NCBI GenBank assembly: GCA_947489585.1
Contig: CANLEE010000001.1
Span: 901,078 to 965,077 of the forward strand
Source: an uncultured Psychroserpens sp.
GTDB taxonomy: Bacteria; Bacteroidota; Bacteroidia; Flavobacteriales; Flavobacteriaceae
Direction of reading: 5' to 3'
DNA: 64,000 nt
Positions 25,129-34,469 of the stretch are shown one piece after another (position 1 is the first letter of the stretch; each line of letters begins with the position of its first letter). The position numbers and the translations under genes are program-made. The notes beneath the pieces are model-generated. The model did no database searches. It was not told where the DNA came from and was given only the letters and a program-made list of their open reading frames with translations.

Positions 25129-26583
25129 TTATATCTTCGGAAATCGAACTGTAAAAGTCGTCCCTTTTTCGTATTGAGATGTAAAGGTAATATTTCCTTT
25201 ATAAGTTTCCACAATATTTTTCACCATGGCTAGTCCTAATCCCATACCACTAGTTTTAGTCGTAAATTTAGGTTCAAAAATCTTGCTTTCATTCTCTTCG
25301 GAAATTCCTAAGCCATTATCCTCTACAGTAATAACCACCATCTCATACTCTGAAGCAACTCTAACTTCAATTCTCGGATTTTCTTTATCTAAAGGAATCG
25401 CTTGAATCCCGTTTTTAACCAAATTGGTAACCACACGTATTAATTGTGTACGATCAAAATTAGCCATGATATCATCATCTTGAGAAGAAAATACAATATA
25501 GTCTTCACTAAAGATATCTAAAGCTAACTTTACAATATTAGAGACATTTAATGTTTCACTTTGTTGTGCTGGCATTTTAGCAAAATTTGAAAATGCAGAA
25601 GCTATGGAACTCATCGTATCAATCTGTTGAATAAGGGTTTGGCTATATTCATCTACTTTTTGATGGATATTCTCATCTTCAGGATTAAATTTTCGCTGGA
25701 AACTTTGCACACTCAATCGCATAGGTGTCAACGGGTTTTTAATCTCATGAGCTACTTGTTTTGCCATCTCTCTCCAAGCTTGTTCACGCTCACCTGTTGC
25801 TAATTTCACAGCACTCTCTTCTAACTCATCAATCATGCTATTGTAAGAATTAACTAAAGTTGAGATTTCTTCGCTAGATGTAGATATGTCTATCTTTTTA
25901 TTACGCTTTTCAAGACGTGTTTCTTTAATTTTATCTGAAATTGTCTTTAACGTTCTAGTAATATATTTAGATAATAATAACGCCAAAAGAATTGCAATGA
26001 GCATCATAAACAAATAAGCATATCCTAAACGTTCTAAAAACTCGTTAAGCTCTTTATTAAAAAACTCATCATTTTCTAAATATGGCAAATTTAAAATGGC
26101 TAACGGTTTAGATTTAGCATCATATAAATAGATATATGACGATTGAAATGTTTCGCCGTTTTTTTGATTTTTTACAACGTGTCTATGATTTACTGTATTA
26201 GAAATTGCATTCAATACATCGGTGTCAATACATTTGACTATTGAATCATTAGTTAAACTTGCTTTGGAGGTAATAAGTAATGTGCCATCTAAATCATATA
26301 AATTGAGTCTCAGGCTATGAACTTCAGCAATCCTATAAATTTCATCCTTAAAAATTAAAGCTACTTTCTCAGTTTCTACAGGGTAAGTTGTTTCTCGAAT
26401 GACATAGTTGATGTCACTTATAATTGCTTGTTGTTTTCGCTCTAACCTTGCTTTATGATAATCTCTTGATTCTTCATTTTTTTGATAAACAGTAACTGCT
26501 CCAATTAAAATTGATGCAATAAGCACCAATAATATCATCGCAAAGAAAATGCGAACCCTTAAAGATAATTTGTTTAACCTCAT
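25129..26583 (-). CDS. NtrY-like sensor histidine kinase
   Basis: This 484-aa membrane kinase has TM1 at about 11-33, an extracytoplasmic sensor region of about 150 residues and TM2 at about 186-206. A HAMP domain follows (207-258), then the H-box VAHEIKNPLTPMRLSV with phospho-acceptor H279 and an HATPase domain with N-box NLVKNGIQAI and G-boxes DNGLGI and GMGLGLAMVKNI. The H-box sequence is of the NtrY type. No response regulator is adjacent, so its partner is elsewhere. It lies between hemJ (45 bp upstream) and the crotonase gene. Confidence 0.92.
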   Translation of the reverse strand: MRLNKLSLRVRIFFAMILLVLIASILIGAVTVYQKNEESRDYHKARLERKQQAIISDINYVIRETTYPVETEKVALIFKDEIYRIAEVHSLRLNLYDLDGTLLITSKASLTNDSIVKCIDTDVLNAISNTVNHRHVVKNQKNGETFQSSYIYLYDAKSKPLAILNLPYLENDEFFNKELNEFLERLGYAYLFMMLIAILLALLLSKYITRTLKTISDKIKETRLEKRNKKIDISTSSEEISTLVNSYNSMIDELEESAVKLATGEREQAWREMAKQVAHEIKNPLTPMRLSVQSFQRKFNPEDENIHQKVDEYSQTLIQQIDTMSSIASAFSNFAKMPAQQSETLNVSNIVKLALDIFSEDYIVFSSQDDDIMANFDRTQLIRVVTNLVKNGIQAIPLDKENPRIEVRVASEYEMVVITVEDNGLGISEENESKIFEPKFTTKTSGMGLGLAMVKNIVETYKGNITFTSQYEKGTTFTVRFPKI

Positions 26584-26628
26584 CTTAATTTTTGTAGTAC
26601 TATAAATGTATCAATTATTAAGCCAATA

Positions 26629-27177
26629 TTAAGCATCTGGATTTTTCTGTCTTATATTTTTATAAATTTTAAAACCTAACATGAGTAAAATGCCTAGCAC
26701 AAAAATCCCTATGACTCCAAATACCCAATTGATGGCACTTTTCAAAACCACTAAAAAAATTACGGCAAACAAAATAAAGGTTGCACCTTCGTTCCAAAGC
26801 CGCATAAAATTAGACGTTTTTTTAACCTCATCACGTTGCAATTGCTTGTAAAATTGATGTGTTTTTAAATGATATAAAATCAATAACACAACAAAGGTCA
26901 ATTTCACATGCATCCATGGCAGTTTAAGTAAAACCGGATTTAAAACAAGTAACCAAACAGCAAAAAATGTTGCCAAAATCGCTGAAGGCCAAGTAATAAT
27001 ATTCCATAAGCGTTTTGTCATTAACTTCAATTGCTTTCCTAAGATTTCTTTATCAGGTGAAGGCTTATTAAAAGCTTCTATTTGATACACAAATAACCTT
27101 GGAATGTAAAATAAGCCTGCAAACCAAGTCACTATAAAAATAAGATGCAAGGCTTTTATATAATTGTAATACTCCAT
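26629..27177 (-). CDS. hemJ: Protoporphyrinogen IX oxidase HemJ
   Basis: This 182-aa membrane protein has four to five helices. The N-terminus IKALHLIFIVTWFAGLFYIP carries the conserved His11 of the HemJ/UPF0093 family, and MTKRLWNIITWPSAI and HVKLTFVVLLILYHLKTHQF match the other conserved blocks. HemJ performs the penultimate step of heme synthesis, oxidising protoporphyrinogen IX to protoporphyrin IX. The heme operon at 34470-41954 and ferrochelatase at 31673 are nearby, and no HemG or HemY is seen in the window, so HemJ probably fills this step. It begins 2 bp after the stop of the VPS10 gene. Confidence 0.88.
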   Translation of the reverse strand: MEYYNYIKALHLIFIVTWFAGLFYIPRLFVYQIEAFNKPSPDKEILGKQLKLMTKRLWNIITWPSAILATFFAVWLLVLNPVLLKLPWMHVKLTFVVLLILYHLKTHQFYKQLQRDEVKKTSNFMRLWNEGATFILFAVIFLVVLKSAINWVFGVIGIFVLGILLMLGFKIYKNIRQKNPDA

Positions 27178-27179
27178 TA

Positions 27180-30100
27180 TTAATCTTCAACAAATAAATA
27201 GTTTAACTGCTTGTTATTAAAAGCAGTATTAAATGCACTTATCTCATCACTAACCAATTTATCAAACGCCTCTAATTGTGCTTTGATTTTGACCGACAAC
27301 TCATTTTTAACAGCAATATCTTGATCCGTTGGTGCGAAATCGCCCATACTAACTAATGAATTTAAATGCCCGAGTTTATTGGTCAATCGTATTGGAAAAT
27401 TTAAAGGATCCTGACCACTACGGTTTTTTGTTTGATATAAGGCTTCTTCTATTTTAGTAAACGCTTCTTTTAACGTTTTTGATTTTTCTAATAACTCTTT
27501 TACATTAGCATCATCTTTGTATTGGGTTTCAAAAGCGGTAAGTTGGCTTTTGATTTTTCTGATTTTTTTAATGGATTTATGGGCATCATCCATAGTTTTA
27601 TTGACATCTTTAATAAAACTAAATTGCTTTTGCATATCAGCTTGCGTACTTTCTGCTCTTGGATCAGCAACAATATTAAATGATTGTGGCACTGCAGTTC
27701 CGTTCACATTTAAATGCACCTTGTACGTTCCTGGAATTGCTTGCGGACCATCTAAACTTGCCCACCATAAAATCATACCATCAAGTTTTTCGGCTCCATC
27801 ATAGGTCATATTCCATACGAATTGGTTCATCCCTTTTTTCACCTCTAATTTATCCTTCTTCTTATTTTTGGTTGAAAATGTCTTAATTGTATCTCCCTTT
27901 TGATCAAAATAAGTTAAAGACACCTCATCGTTTTCCTTATCATAATCTTTTAAATTAAAATAAGTAATCACACCATTAGGATGATTTGTTCCTGCTGTTT
28001 TACTTCCTTTTCTAAAACCACCATCCATTCTATAGGTGTCTTTTGGTTTAAATAGTCTATGGTCTTCAGAAGATGAACCATACAGTTGATGCAAAACAGT
28101 TAAATCATCAATCATCCAGAGGCTTCTCCCTTGAGTTGCCACAATTAAGTTGTTATCTTTTATAGTTACATCGGTTATTGGAACAATAGGAAGGTTTAAC
28201 TGAAACGGTTTCCAATTCTTTCCATCATTAAATGAAATGTACATTCCTGTTTCTGTCCCAGCATACAATAACCCTTTTTTCTTTGGGTCTTCTCGAAGCA
28301 CTCTAGTAAAGTGTTCTGGGTTAATTCCATCTATAATTTTAGTCCATGTTTTTCCATAGTCTGTTGTTTTATATAAGTAAGGTGCAAAATCTCCAGTCTT
28401 GTATTTTGTTCCTGCAACATAACACGTTCCAGCATCATAAGCACTAGGTTCAATACTATTAATCATCATCCATTCTGGCATGCCTTTAGGTGTTACATCT
28501 TCCCAATTTTGTCCACCATCTTTTGTGACATGAATTAATCCATCATCACTACCAACCCAAAGTAGTCCTTCTGTTATTGGCGATTCTTGAGCAGCAAAAA
28601 TGGTACAATAATATTCTACTGATGTATTATCTTGTGTAATTGGCCCTCCTGATGATTTGAGTTTTTCTGGATCATTTCTGGTCAAATCCGGACTAATAAT
28701 CTTCCAAGATTGTCCTTCATTTTCTGTGACATGCACATGCTGTGAAAAGGTGTATAAACGATTTGGATTATGCTTTGAAAATATGATAGGGAAATTCCAC
28801 TGAAAACGATACTTCATCCCTTCGGCTCCATGTCCCATTGGATTGTCAGGCCAAACATTAATCGCTCTAAGCGTTCCACGTTTGTGATTATATCGTGTAA
28901 GAAATCCGTCGTAGCTTCCGCCATACACAATGTCATTATCTTCAGGATCAATGGCAATATGAGCAGATTCTCCACCAGCTGTTCGTTCCCAATCATCCTC
29001 TGTAATATTTCGACCATCAGTTCTATGTGGAATTCTTATAGTCGAATTATCTTGTTGTGCCACATAAATACGATATGGAAAATGATTATCTGTTGTTACA
29101 CGATAAAACTGAGACGTAGGCTGATTATGATACGTACTCCAAGTTTCACCACCATCGTAGGTAACTTGTGCACCTCCATCATCTCCAATTATCATTCGGT
29201 TAGGGTCTTCAGGAGCAATCCATAAATCATGATGGTCACCATGAGGCGCATTATAGGTACTAAATGATGTTCCACCATCAGTACTTTTATGATAACGAAC
29301 ATTTAATACATAAACAACATCTACATCTTTAGTATCTGCATACAATCTTGTATAATACCAAGCACGTTGACGCAATTTACGTTCACTATTAACTTGCTTC
29401 CAAGTCTCTCCTCCATCTTCACTTCGATACAAACCACCTTTCTCTTTATTTTCGACAATAGCCCAAACACGTTGGTTATTTACTGGAGACACGGTCACAC
29501 CAATAATCCCTAAAGTATCTTCTGGAAACCCTTTGTTCGTCGAAATTTCTGTCCAAGTCTCCCCTTTATCTGTGCTTTTCCAAAGTGCAGAGCCTTCGCC
29601 TCCAGAACTTAAACTATACGGTGTTCGCTGTACGCGCCAAGTAGATGCATATAAAATTCTGGGGTTGGTTGGATCAATTAATAAATCGACAACACCTGCA
29701 TGTGCATTAGCGAATAAGGTTTTCTTCCATGTTTTCCCTCCATCTGTACTTTTATATATTCCGCGTTCTTGAGTGGGTTTATAAATGTTTCCTAAAACAC
29801 CTGCGTAAACAATATTATGATCTGTAGGATCCACTGCGATTCTCGGTACATGACGTGAGTTTTTTAGTCCTGCGGAAGTCCAAGTCTTTCCAGCATCGAC
29901 ACTTTTCCAAATACCATAACCTGAAGACACGTTACCACGAACTGTCTTCTCTCCGCCTCCAACATATATCACATTAGGATCACTTTTTGAAACGGTAATT
30001 GCGCCTATACTTCCGCCAAAAAATCCATCAGAAATATTTTCCCAAGTACGTCCACCATCTAGCGTTTTCCATATACCGCCACCTGTTGATCCAAAATAAT

Positions 30101-30272
30101 ATAGATTTGGTTTATTAGGAACACCTGTCACTGCAGCACTTCGCCCGCCTCTAAATGGACCAAGAAGTCGATATTCTAGTGCATCGTATTGGGATTCGTC
30201 AAAAGATTGCGCATTTAGGTGTGTCAAATTTCCGAAGAGGAAAAGACACATAACTGTAGTGATTAGTCTCAT
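27180..30272 (-). CDS. VPS10/BNR-repeat exported protein (glycosyl-hydrolase-like)
   Basis: This 1030-aa protein has a signal peptide (MRLITTVMCLFLFGNLTHLNAQ). Residues about 35-740 contain repeated beta-propeller Asp-box units, for example GIWKTLDGGRTW, GIWKSVDAGKTW, GIYKSTDGGKTWKK and LYRSEDGGETWKQ, as in sortilin/VPS10 and BNR proteins. The C-terminal 250 residues form a beta domain and a helical region. There is no T9SS sorting domain, so it is probably periplasmic or exported by another route. Databases often call these glycosyl hydrolases, but no catalytic residues can be pointed out. It heads the leftward row with hemJ, the kinase and the crotonase. Confidence 0.85.
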   Translation of the reverse strand: MRLITTVMCLFLFGNLTHLNAQSFDESQYDALEYRLLGPFRGGRSAAVTGVPNKPNLYYFGSTGGGIWKTLDGGRTWENISDGFFGGSIGAITVSKSDPNVIYVGGGEKTVRGNVSSGYGIWKSVDAGKTWTSAGLKNSRHVPRIAVDPTDHNIVYAGVLGNIYKPTQERGIYKSTDGGKTWKKTLFANAHAGVVDLLIDPTNPRILYASTWRVQRTPYSLSSGGEGSALWKSTDKGETWTEISTNKGFPEDTLGIIGVTVSPVNNQRVWAIVENKEKGGLYRSEDGGETWKQVNSERKLRQRAWYYTRLYADTKDVDVVYVLNVRYHKSTDGGTSFSTYNAPHGDHHDLWIAPEDPNRMIIGDDGGAQVTYDGGETWSTYHNQPTSQFYRVTTDNHFPYRIYVAQQDNSTIRIPHRTDGRNITEDDWERTAGGESAHIAIDPEDNDIVYGGSYDGFLTRYNHKRGTLRAINVWPDNPMGHGAEGMKYRFQWNFPIIFSKHNPNRLYTFSQHVHVTENEGQSWKIISPDLTRNDPEKLKSSGGPITQDNTSVEYYCTIFAAQESPITEGLLWVGSDDGLIHVTKDGGQNWEDVTPKGMPEWMMINSIEPSAYDAGTCYVAGTKYKTGDFAPYLYKTTDYGKTWTKIIDGINPEHFTRVLREDPKKKGLLYAGTETGMYISFNDGKNWKPFQLNLPIVPITDVTIKDNNLIVATQGRSLWMIDDLTVLHQLYGSSSEDHRLFKPKDTYRMDGGFRKGSKTAGTNHPNGVITYFNLKDYDKENDEVSLTYFDQKGDTIKTFSTKNKKKDKLEVKKGMNQFVWNMTYDGAEKLDGMILWWASLDGPQAIPGTYKVHLNVNGTAVPQSFNIVADPRAESTQADMQKQFSFIKDVNKTMDDAHKSIKKIRKIKSQLTAFETQYKDDANVKELLEKSKTLKEAFTKIEEALYQTKNRSGQDPLNFPIRLTNKLGHLNSLVSMGDFAPTDQDIAVKNELSVKIKAQLEAFDKLVSDEISAFNTAFNNKQLNYLFVED

Positions 30273-30320
30273 TATATTGGTGGTTTAGTTACTCGCTTTA
30301 AAAATAAGCATAAAAAAATA

Positions 30321-31673
30321 TTATGCCATTGTCTTATTCAATTTTAACTTGACTTCGCGACGTAAAAAGAACGCAGTCACAATAGTAGATAATACATCTG
30401 AAATTGGAAAGGACATCCAAATGCCTAATTCTCCATAAAACCTTGGCATAATATACATGAGCGGAATAAAGAAAATAGCTTGTCTCGTAAGTGTCAACAA
30501 TAATGCTGGCAATGCTTTCCCAACAGCTTGAAAATAAGCAGCTCCTATAAGTTGAAGCGCTACAATAGGAACAGCTGCAAATGCCCAACGCATGTTATTT
30601 GGTGTAACATCAATCACATCTAAATCTGAGGTAAACCATTTGGTAATTACTTCTGGAAAAACCATTAAGCCTATAAACACAATAGTACCAAGAATAGTTG
30701 CATATTTTATAGCCGTATAAATGACTTGCTTAACACGATCGTATTGTTCTGCGCCATAATTATAACCTGCAATTGGTATAAAGCCTTGCGTAATTCCAAA
30801 GACAGGAAAGAGTGCAAACATCATCATTCGACCAACAATAGCATAAGCAGTTACTGATGTCTCGCCACCATAATTGAAAAGGGCATTATTAACTAATAAA
30901 AATGTAACGCTTACAACAGCTTGTCGCGCTAATGTGACGAACCCTAAAGAACCTATTTCAGAAACTATGGTACGGTCTAATTTAAAATGAGATAGATTGA
31001 TTTTTAATTCAGAATTAGGAGATAGAAAATACCATAATATAAAGAGAAAGGATACGATATAAGACCCTGTTGTTGCCCAAGCAGCTCCTGCCATACCTAA
31101 ATCGAATACATAGATAAATATATAATCGAACAGTAAATTTCCTATCGATGGGATAAGCATCGCATACATCGCAAACTTTGGATTCCCTTCAGCGCGAATA
31201 ACGTTGTTGCCCATCATAACAAATCCTAAAACAGGAACACCATAAAGAATGATTTCATAATAGATTTTTGCCGGATCAAAAATAGCGCCTTTGCCTCCAA
31301 ATGCTGGAATGAGGGTATCAACGAAATAGAGTCCGAAAACGGCAAACGAAATTGTAAAAAGAAAGGTTAATGTGAGTTGATTTCCAAACGTTTTTAATGC
31401 CTTTGGTTTATTTTCTGCTCCTAATGCACGAGAGATAATCGACGATCCTCCTACACCAATTGCCATACCTAAAGCTGCAATAAAAAAGGAAACCGGAAGC
31501 ACAACATTTATAGCAGCGATGGCAGTTGAACCTATCCAATTTCCGACGAAAATAGTATCAACTAGGATATTAAGCGACATCACTAAAATTCCAATAGAGG
31601 CAGGAACGGCTTGCTTAATTAGTAGTTGACCAATGGGCTGTGTTCCTAAATCTTTAGAACTCGTTTTTGCCAT
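30321..31673 (-). CDS. MATE-family efflux transporter
   Basis: This 450-aa protein with about 12 hydrophobic helices fits the MATE family length. The N-terminal PIGQLLIKQAVPASIGILVM and the repeat-start VGGSSIISRALGAENKPKAL are characteristic, as is the matching region GFIPIAGYNYGAEQYDRVKQ in the second half. Such proteins export cationic drugs or metabolites with Na+ or H+ antiport. The start overlaps the ferrochelatase stop by one base, so the two are co-translated. The substrate cannot be told. Confidence 0.92.
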   Translation of the reverse strand: MAKTSSKDLGTQPIGQLLIKQAVPASIGILVMSLNILVDTIFVGNWIGSTAIAAINVVLPVSFFIAALGMAIGVGGSSIISRALGAENKPKALKTFGNQLTLTFLFTISFAVFGLYFVDTLIPAFGGKGAIFDPAKIYYEIILYGVPVLGFVMMGNNVIRAEGNPKFAMYAMLIPSIGNLLFDYIFIYVFDLGMAGAAWATTGSYIVSFLFILWYFLSPNSELKINLSHFKLDRTIVSEIGSLGFVTLARQAVVSVTFLLVNNALFNYGGETSVTAYAIVGRMMMFALFPVFGITQGFIPIAGYNYGAEQYDRVKQVIYTAIKYATILGTIVFIGLMVFPEVITKWFTSDLDVIDVTPNNMRWAFAAVPIVALQLIGAAYFQAVGKALPALLLTLTRQAIFFIPLMYIMPRFYGELGIWMSFPISDVLSTIVTAFFLRREVKLKLNKTMA

Positions 31674-32704
31674 TATATAGTACCTGTTTCAGACATTGCC
31701 CAATCCTTAATCCAATTTGATAATAGGTCAACAAATTCTTGATCATCATTTAAACATGGAACTGTAGTGAAATCTTTCCCGCCCATTTCATGAAATATCT
31801 CTTCGCCTTCCATCGCAATTTCTTCAAGTGTTTCTAAACAATCACTCACAAAAGCTGGAGTAACAATGGCCATTTTTTTAGTGCCTTCTTTTCCTAAGCG
31901 TTCAATTGTTCTATCTGTATAAGGTTGCAACCATGGGTCAAATCCTAATCTAGATTGGAATGATGTTGAGAATGTCCCTTCCTCCAGATTTAGTTTTTTA
32001 GCGACTAATCGTGTGACTTCTTTGCATTGATGTCTATAACAAAACTCGTGTGCTGGGGATGGCGTTGCGCAACAACTTCCATCAATTGTACAATGTGATT
32101 TTGTAACATCACTTTTTCTTATATGACGTTCTGGAACACCATGGTAAGAAAATAATAAGTGCTCATAATCTTTACCTTTTAAATGGCTCTCAATAGAATT
32201 TGAAAGGACGTCTATATAATTTGAATTATTATAAAAAGCTTTTAAATCTTGAATTTTTAACTGCGGAAAATGTGCTTGTCTTATCTCTTCAGCTAATACT
32301 AAAATCGTCTCGGTTGTTGCCATAGCAAATTGCGGATACAAGGGAATTAAAAACACCTCATCTACACCTTTATCGACTAATTCTTGTAAGCCTTTTTTAA
32401 TAGTCATACTTCCGTAGCGCATTGCTAAGCTTACTGGAAAGTCAACCTGTTCTTGAATCTTAGCTTGTAATCGTTCAGACAATACAATTAAAGGTGACCC
32501 TTCGTCCCACCATATTTTTTTGTACGCCGCAGCTGATGCTTTAGGTCGTGTGTTTAAAATGATGCCTTTAACAAGTAATATTCGCGCCCAAAGCGGCACA
32601 TCAATCACGCGTTCATCCATTAAAAACTCTCCTAAATATCTTTTGACATCTTTAGGTTCAGGACTATCTGGTGAACCTAAGTTAACGAGTAAAACTCCTT
32701 TCAT
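31673..32704 (-). CDS. hemH: Ferrochelatase
   Basis: This 343-aa protein inserts ferrous iron into protoporphyrin IX, the last step of protoheme synthesis. It starts MKGVLLVNLGSPDSPEP and has YLGEFLMDERVIDVP, the conserved His region LLFSYHGVPERHIRKSD and TSFQSRLGFDPWLQPYTD, all family hallmarks. Several cysteines (GSCCATPSPAHEFC) occur in the mid-region, as in many Bacteroidetes homologs. It is on the opposite strand to the hem operon about 1.8 kb away, 7 bp downstream of the secreted 197-aa protein. Confidence 0.95.
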   Translation of the reverse strand: MKGVLLVNLGSPDSPEPKDVKRYLGEFLMDERVIDVPLWARILLVKGIILNTRPKASAAAYKKIWWDEGSPLIVLSERLQAKIQEQVDFPVSLAMRYGSMTIKKGLQELVDKGVDEVFLIPLYPQFAMATTETILVLAEEIRQAHFPQLKIQDLKAFYNNSNYIDVLSNSIESHLKGKDYEHLLFSYHGVPERHIRKSDVTKSHCTIDGSCCATPSPAHEFCYRHQCKEVTRLVAKKLNLEEGTFSTSFQSRLGFDPWLQPYTDRTIERLGKEGTKKMAIVTPAFVSDCLETLEEIAMEGEEIFHEMGGKDFTTVPCLNDDQEFVDLLSNWIKDWAMSETGTI

Positions 32705-32711
32705 GTATTTA

Positions 32712-33305
32712 TTATTCTTTAAGCAATTCTGTTCTTATACTTTCAGGCACTATGCTATCTACCAATTGTTTCATAGCATCGTCATTACTGATAAACTTCC
32801 ACCCTGTAAATTTAGGGTCATTGATTGCAAACATACTGGCGTCCATGTTAATAACTAATGCCATTGTTTTTAAATCTGACGTGACGTTGTCTTCGCCAAA
32901 TTGGGTGTTCATAGTCGTTTTCATAAACTCCAAAAATCCTTTTTTGTCCTCTTCTGGTTTATCCATTTCAGAAACAAATGTCATTTTCATTTTGCTATTG
33001 TAAAATACAGCTGCATACGTCACATCATCTAATACTTTATCATCTGTAACACGTGTCACATTATTTGACAAAAATTCAATTTTCATGTCTTTAGAGTTGA
33101 ACATTTGTTCCATCGACGCTTTCATCTGCGCTCTTGATGCCATATCAAACACCTTTGGGTATAAATAATCTAAAACACCATCAAAATTTTGATTGGTAAT
33201 ATAATCATGATACGTTTGAGCATGTTTTGTAATCTCTGCTTGAGATTGTGAGAAGCTATAACATGTAATTGATAAAGCTAATAGTAGTGTTGTGAAGAAT
33301 TTCAT
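32712..33305 (-). CDS. Exported protein of unknown function
   Basis: This 197-aa protein has a signal peptide (MKFFTTLLLALSITCYSFSQ). The mature part alternates helices and strands in a manner like NTF2-like or DUF4252-type periplasmic proteins (HAQTYHDYITNQNFDGVLDY at the start), but no family is certain. It is the first gene of a unit with hemH and the MATE gene (7-bp gap, then a one-base overlap). The 74 bp upstream show no strong hairpin. Confidence 0.75.
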   Translation of the reverse strand: MKFFTTLLLALSITCYSFSQSQAEITKHAQTYHDYITNQNFDGVLDYLYPKVFDMASRAQMKASMEQMFNSKDMKIEFLSNNVTRVTDDKVLDDVTYAAVFYNSKMKMTFVSEMDKPEEDKKGFLEFMKTTMNTQFGEDNVTSDLKTMALVINMDASMFAINDPKFTGWKFISNDDAMKQLVDSIVPESIRTELLKE

Positions 33306-33379
33306 ATAATTTATTTTGTTTTTGCGAAAATACGACAGTATTTATAAAGTTTATTAAGATTAAATGTTCTCAGTGTTTT

Positions 33380-34300
33380 TTAACCCAAGGCCATCAAATA
33401 TTTTTTAGGAGTTGTGCCATATTTCTTTTTAAATGCTGAAATAAAATGACTTGACGTGCTATAACCTACTTTAAGTCCAACTTCATTTACATTATGATCT
33501 CCAGCTTCTAAAAGTTTTCTAGCGACTTCCATTTTATAATCAAACAAAAAACTGAATACTGAGTCTCCATAAATTTGTTTAAAGCCTTCTTTGAGTTTTT
33601 TGAGACTCAATCCAATTTCTTCAGACAATTCTTGAAGTGTTGGAGGTTCGGCCATTCGTGCAATAATGATGTCTTTGGCTTTACGAATTTTAATTACATT
33701 GGTTTCATCGACCAAAAATGGGCATTGTTCAATATCTGCATCTTCACTTCTATTGAAATATAGACTCAAAAGTTCTAAGGCTTTTCCTTTGAAGTATAGG
33801 TTTTTAATAGATGAATTTAGATTAAAGTTGATTAATTGATTGAGTGCAATAGCCATAGACGGCGAAATCTTTCCGTCTTTATAGTATTTTTTATCCTTAT
33901 TGTCGTCACTCAAAAAGGTGATATAATCGGCTTCCTGAGAGAATAAGCCGTGAAATTTTTTAATCGACACCAATACCGAAACCAACCATGATTTTGGATG
34001 CACTTCTAAATGAATAGGCAAATCACGCTGCGGATTATATAATAACAATGAATTCTCTTCCTCAATTTTTAAGCGATAATTACCATTATTAAAGATAAAC
34101 TCACTCGAGCCTTTGATACAAAAGTGAAATTGTATGAAACGACTATCAATCTCACGTTCAAGGGTTTGAACTTCATGACTTTCATTTTGATAAGTGAGTA
34201 CGAAAAATCCGTCATCTAATTTTGTTTCTTCAAATGAACCTCTAGCGACACTTTCTGAGTTAGAAACATGGGAATTATTTTTACTGTTATTTAGATTCAT
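33380..34300 (-). CDS. AraC-family transcriptional regulator
   Basis: This 306-aa protein has an N-terminal sensing domain of about 200 residues and a C-terminal AraC/XylS DNA-binding domain (about 212-306), with the two helix-turn-helices around PPTLQELSEEIGLSLKKLKE and VNEVGLKVGYSTSSHFISAF and the closing KKYGTTPKKYL. It is divergently transcribed from hemA with a 169-bp gap, so it may control the heme operon, in addition to itself. Its own promoter carries a 7-bp inverted repeat overlapping the -7 box. Confidence 0.9.
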   Translation of the reverse strand: MNLNNSKNNSHVSNSESVARGSFEETKLDDGFFVLTYQNESHEVQTLEREIDSRFIQFHFCIKGSSEFIFNNGNYRLKIEEENSLLLYNPQRDLPIHLEVHPKSWLVSVLVSIKKFHGLFSQEADYITFLSDDNKDKKYYKDGKISPSMAIALNQLINFNLNSSIKNLYFKGKALELLSLYFNRSEDADIEQCPFLVDETNVIKIRKAKDIIIARMAEPPTLQELSEEIGLSLKKLKEGFKQIYGDSVFSFLFDYKMEVARKLLEAGDHNVNEVGLKVGYSTSSHFISAFKKKYGTTPKKYLMALG

Positions 34301-34336
34301 TCTAAACTAAATTGATTTAAAGTGTTGATTTCACTA

Positions 34337-34360
34337 CAAAAATATGACATTTATCATATT
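34337..34360 (-). promoter_or_regulatory. Promoter and overlapping inverted repeat of the AraC-family gene
   Basis: On the minus strand TATTTTTG (34344-34337) is an exact TAnnTTTG box about 36 bp from the ATG. Overlapping it, AATATGA at 34341-34347 and TCATATT at 34354-34360 form a perfect 7-bp inverted repeat with a 6-nt spacer. No -33 TTTG is seen. The arrangement suggests autoregulation. Confidence 0.45.
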
Positions 34361-34414
34361 ATAATAAGAAATCTCTTTAAAAAACCACAAACGACACTTA
34401 AAGTTCTTCTAGCG

Positions 34415-34446
34415 TTGTTTTTTATCACTCACACTTTTTATTTTTG
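34415..34446 (+). promoter_or_regulatory. Promoter of the heme operon
   Basis: TTG at 34415-34417 and TATTTTTG at 34439-34446 are 21 bp apart, a good fit to the Bacteroidetes sigma-A promoter (TTTG...TAnnTTTG). The expected start site leaves a short leader before the ATG at 34470, or about 30 nt before the alternative ATG at 34485. Confidence 0.6.
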
Positions 34447-34469
34447 CTAACGTAATTTCCAAATCAGGT

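Noticed and set aside
27517..29225. Several plus-strand open frames inside the VPS10/BNR gene
   Set aside because: They have no family features and run antisense to a long gene with clear Asp-box repeats; typical reverse-strand shadows.
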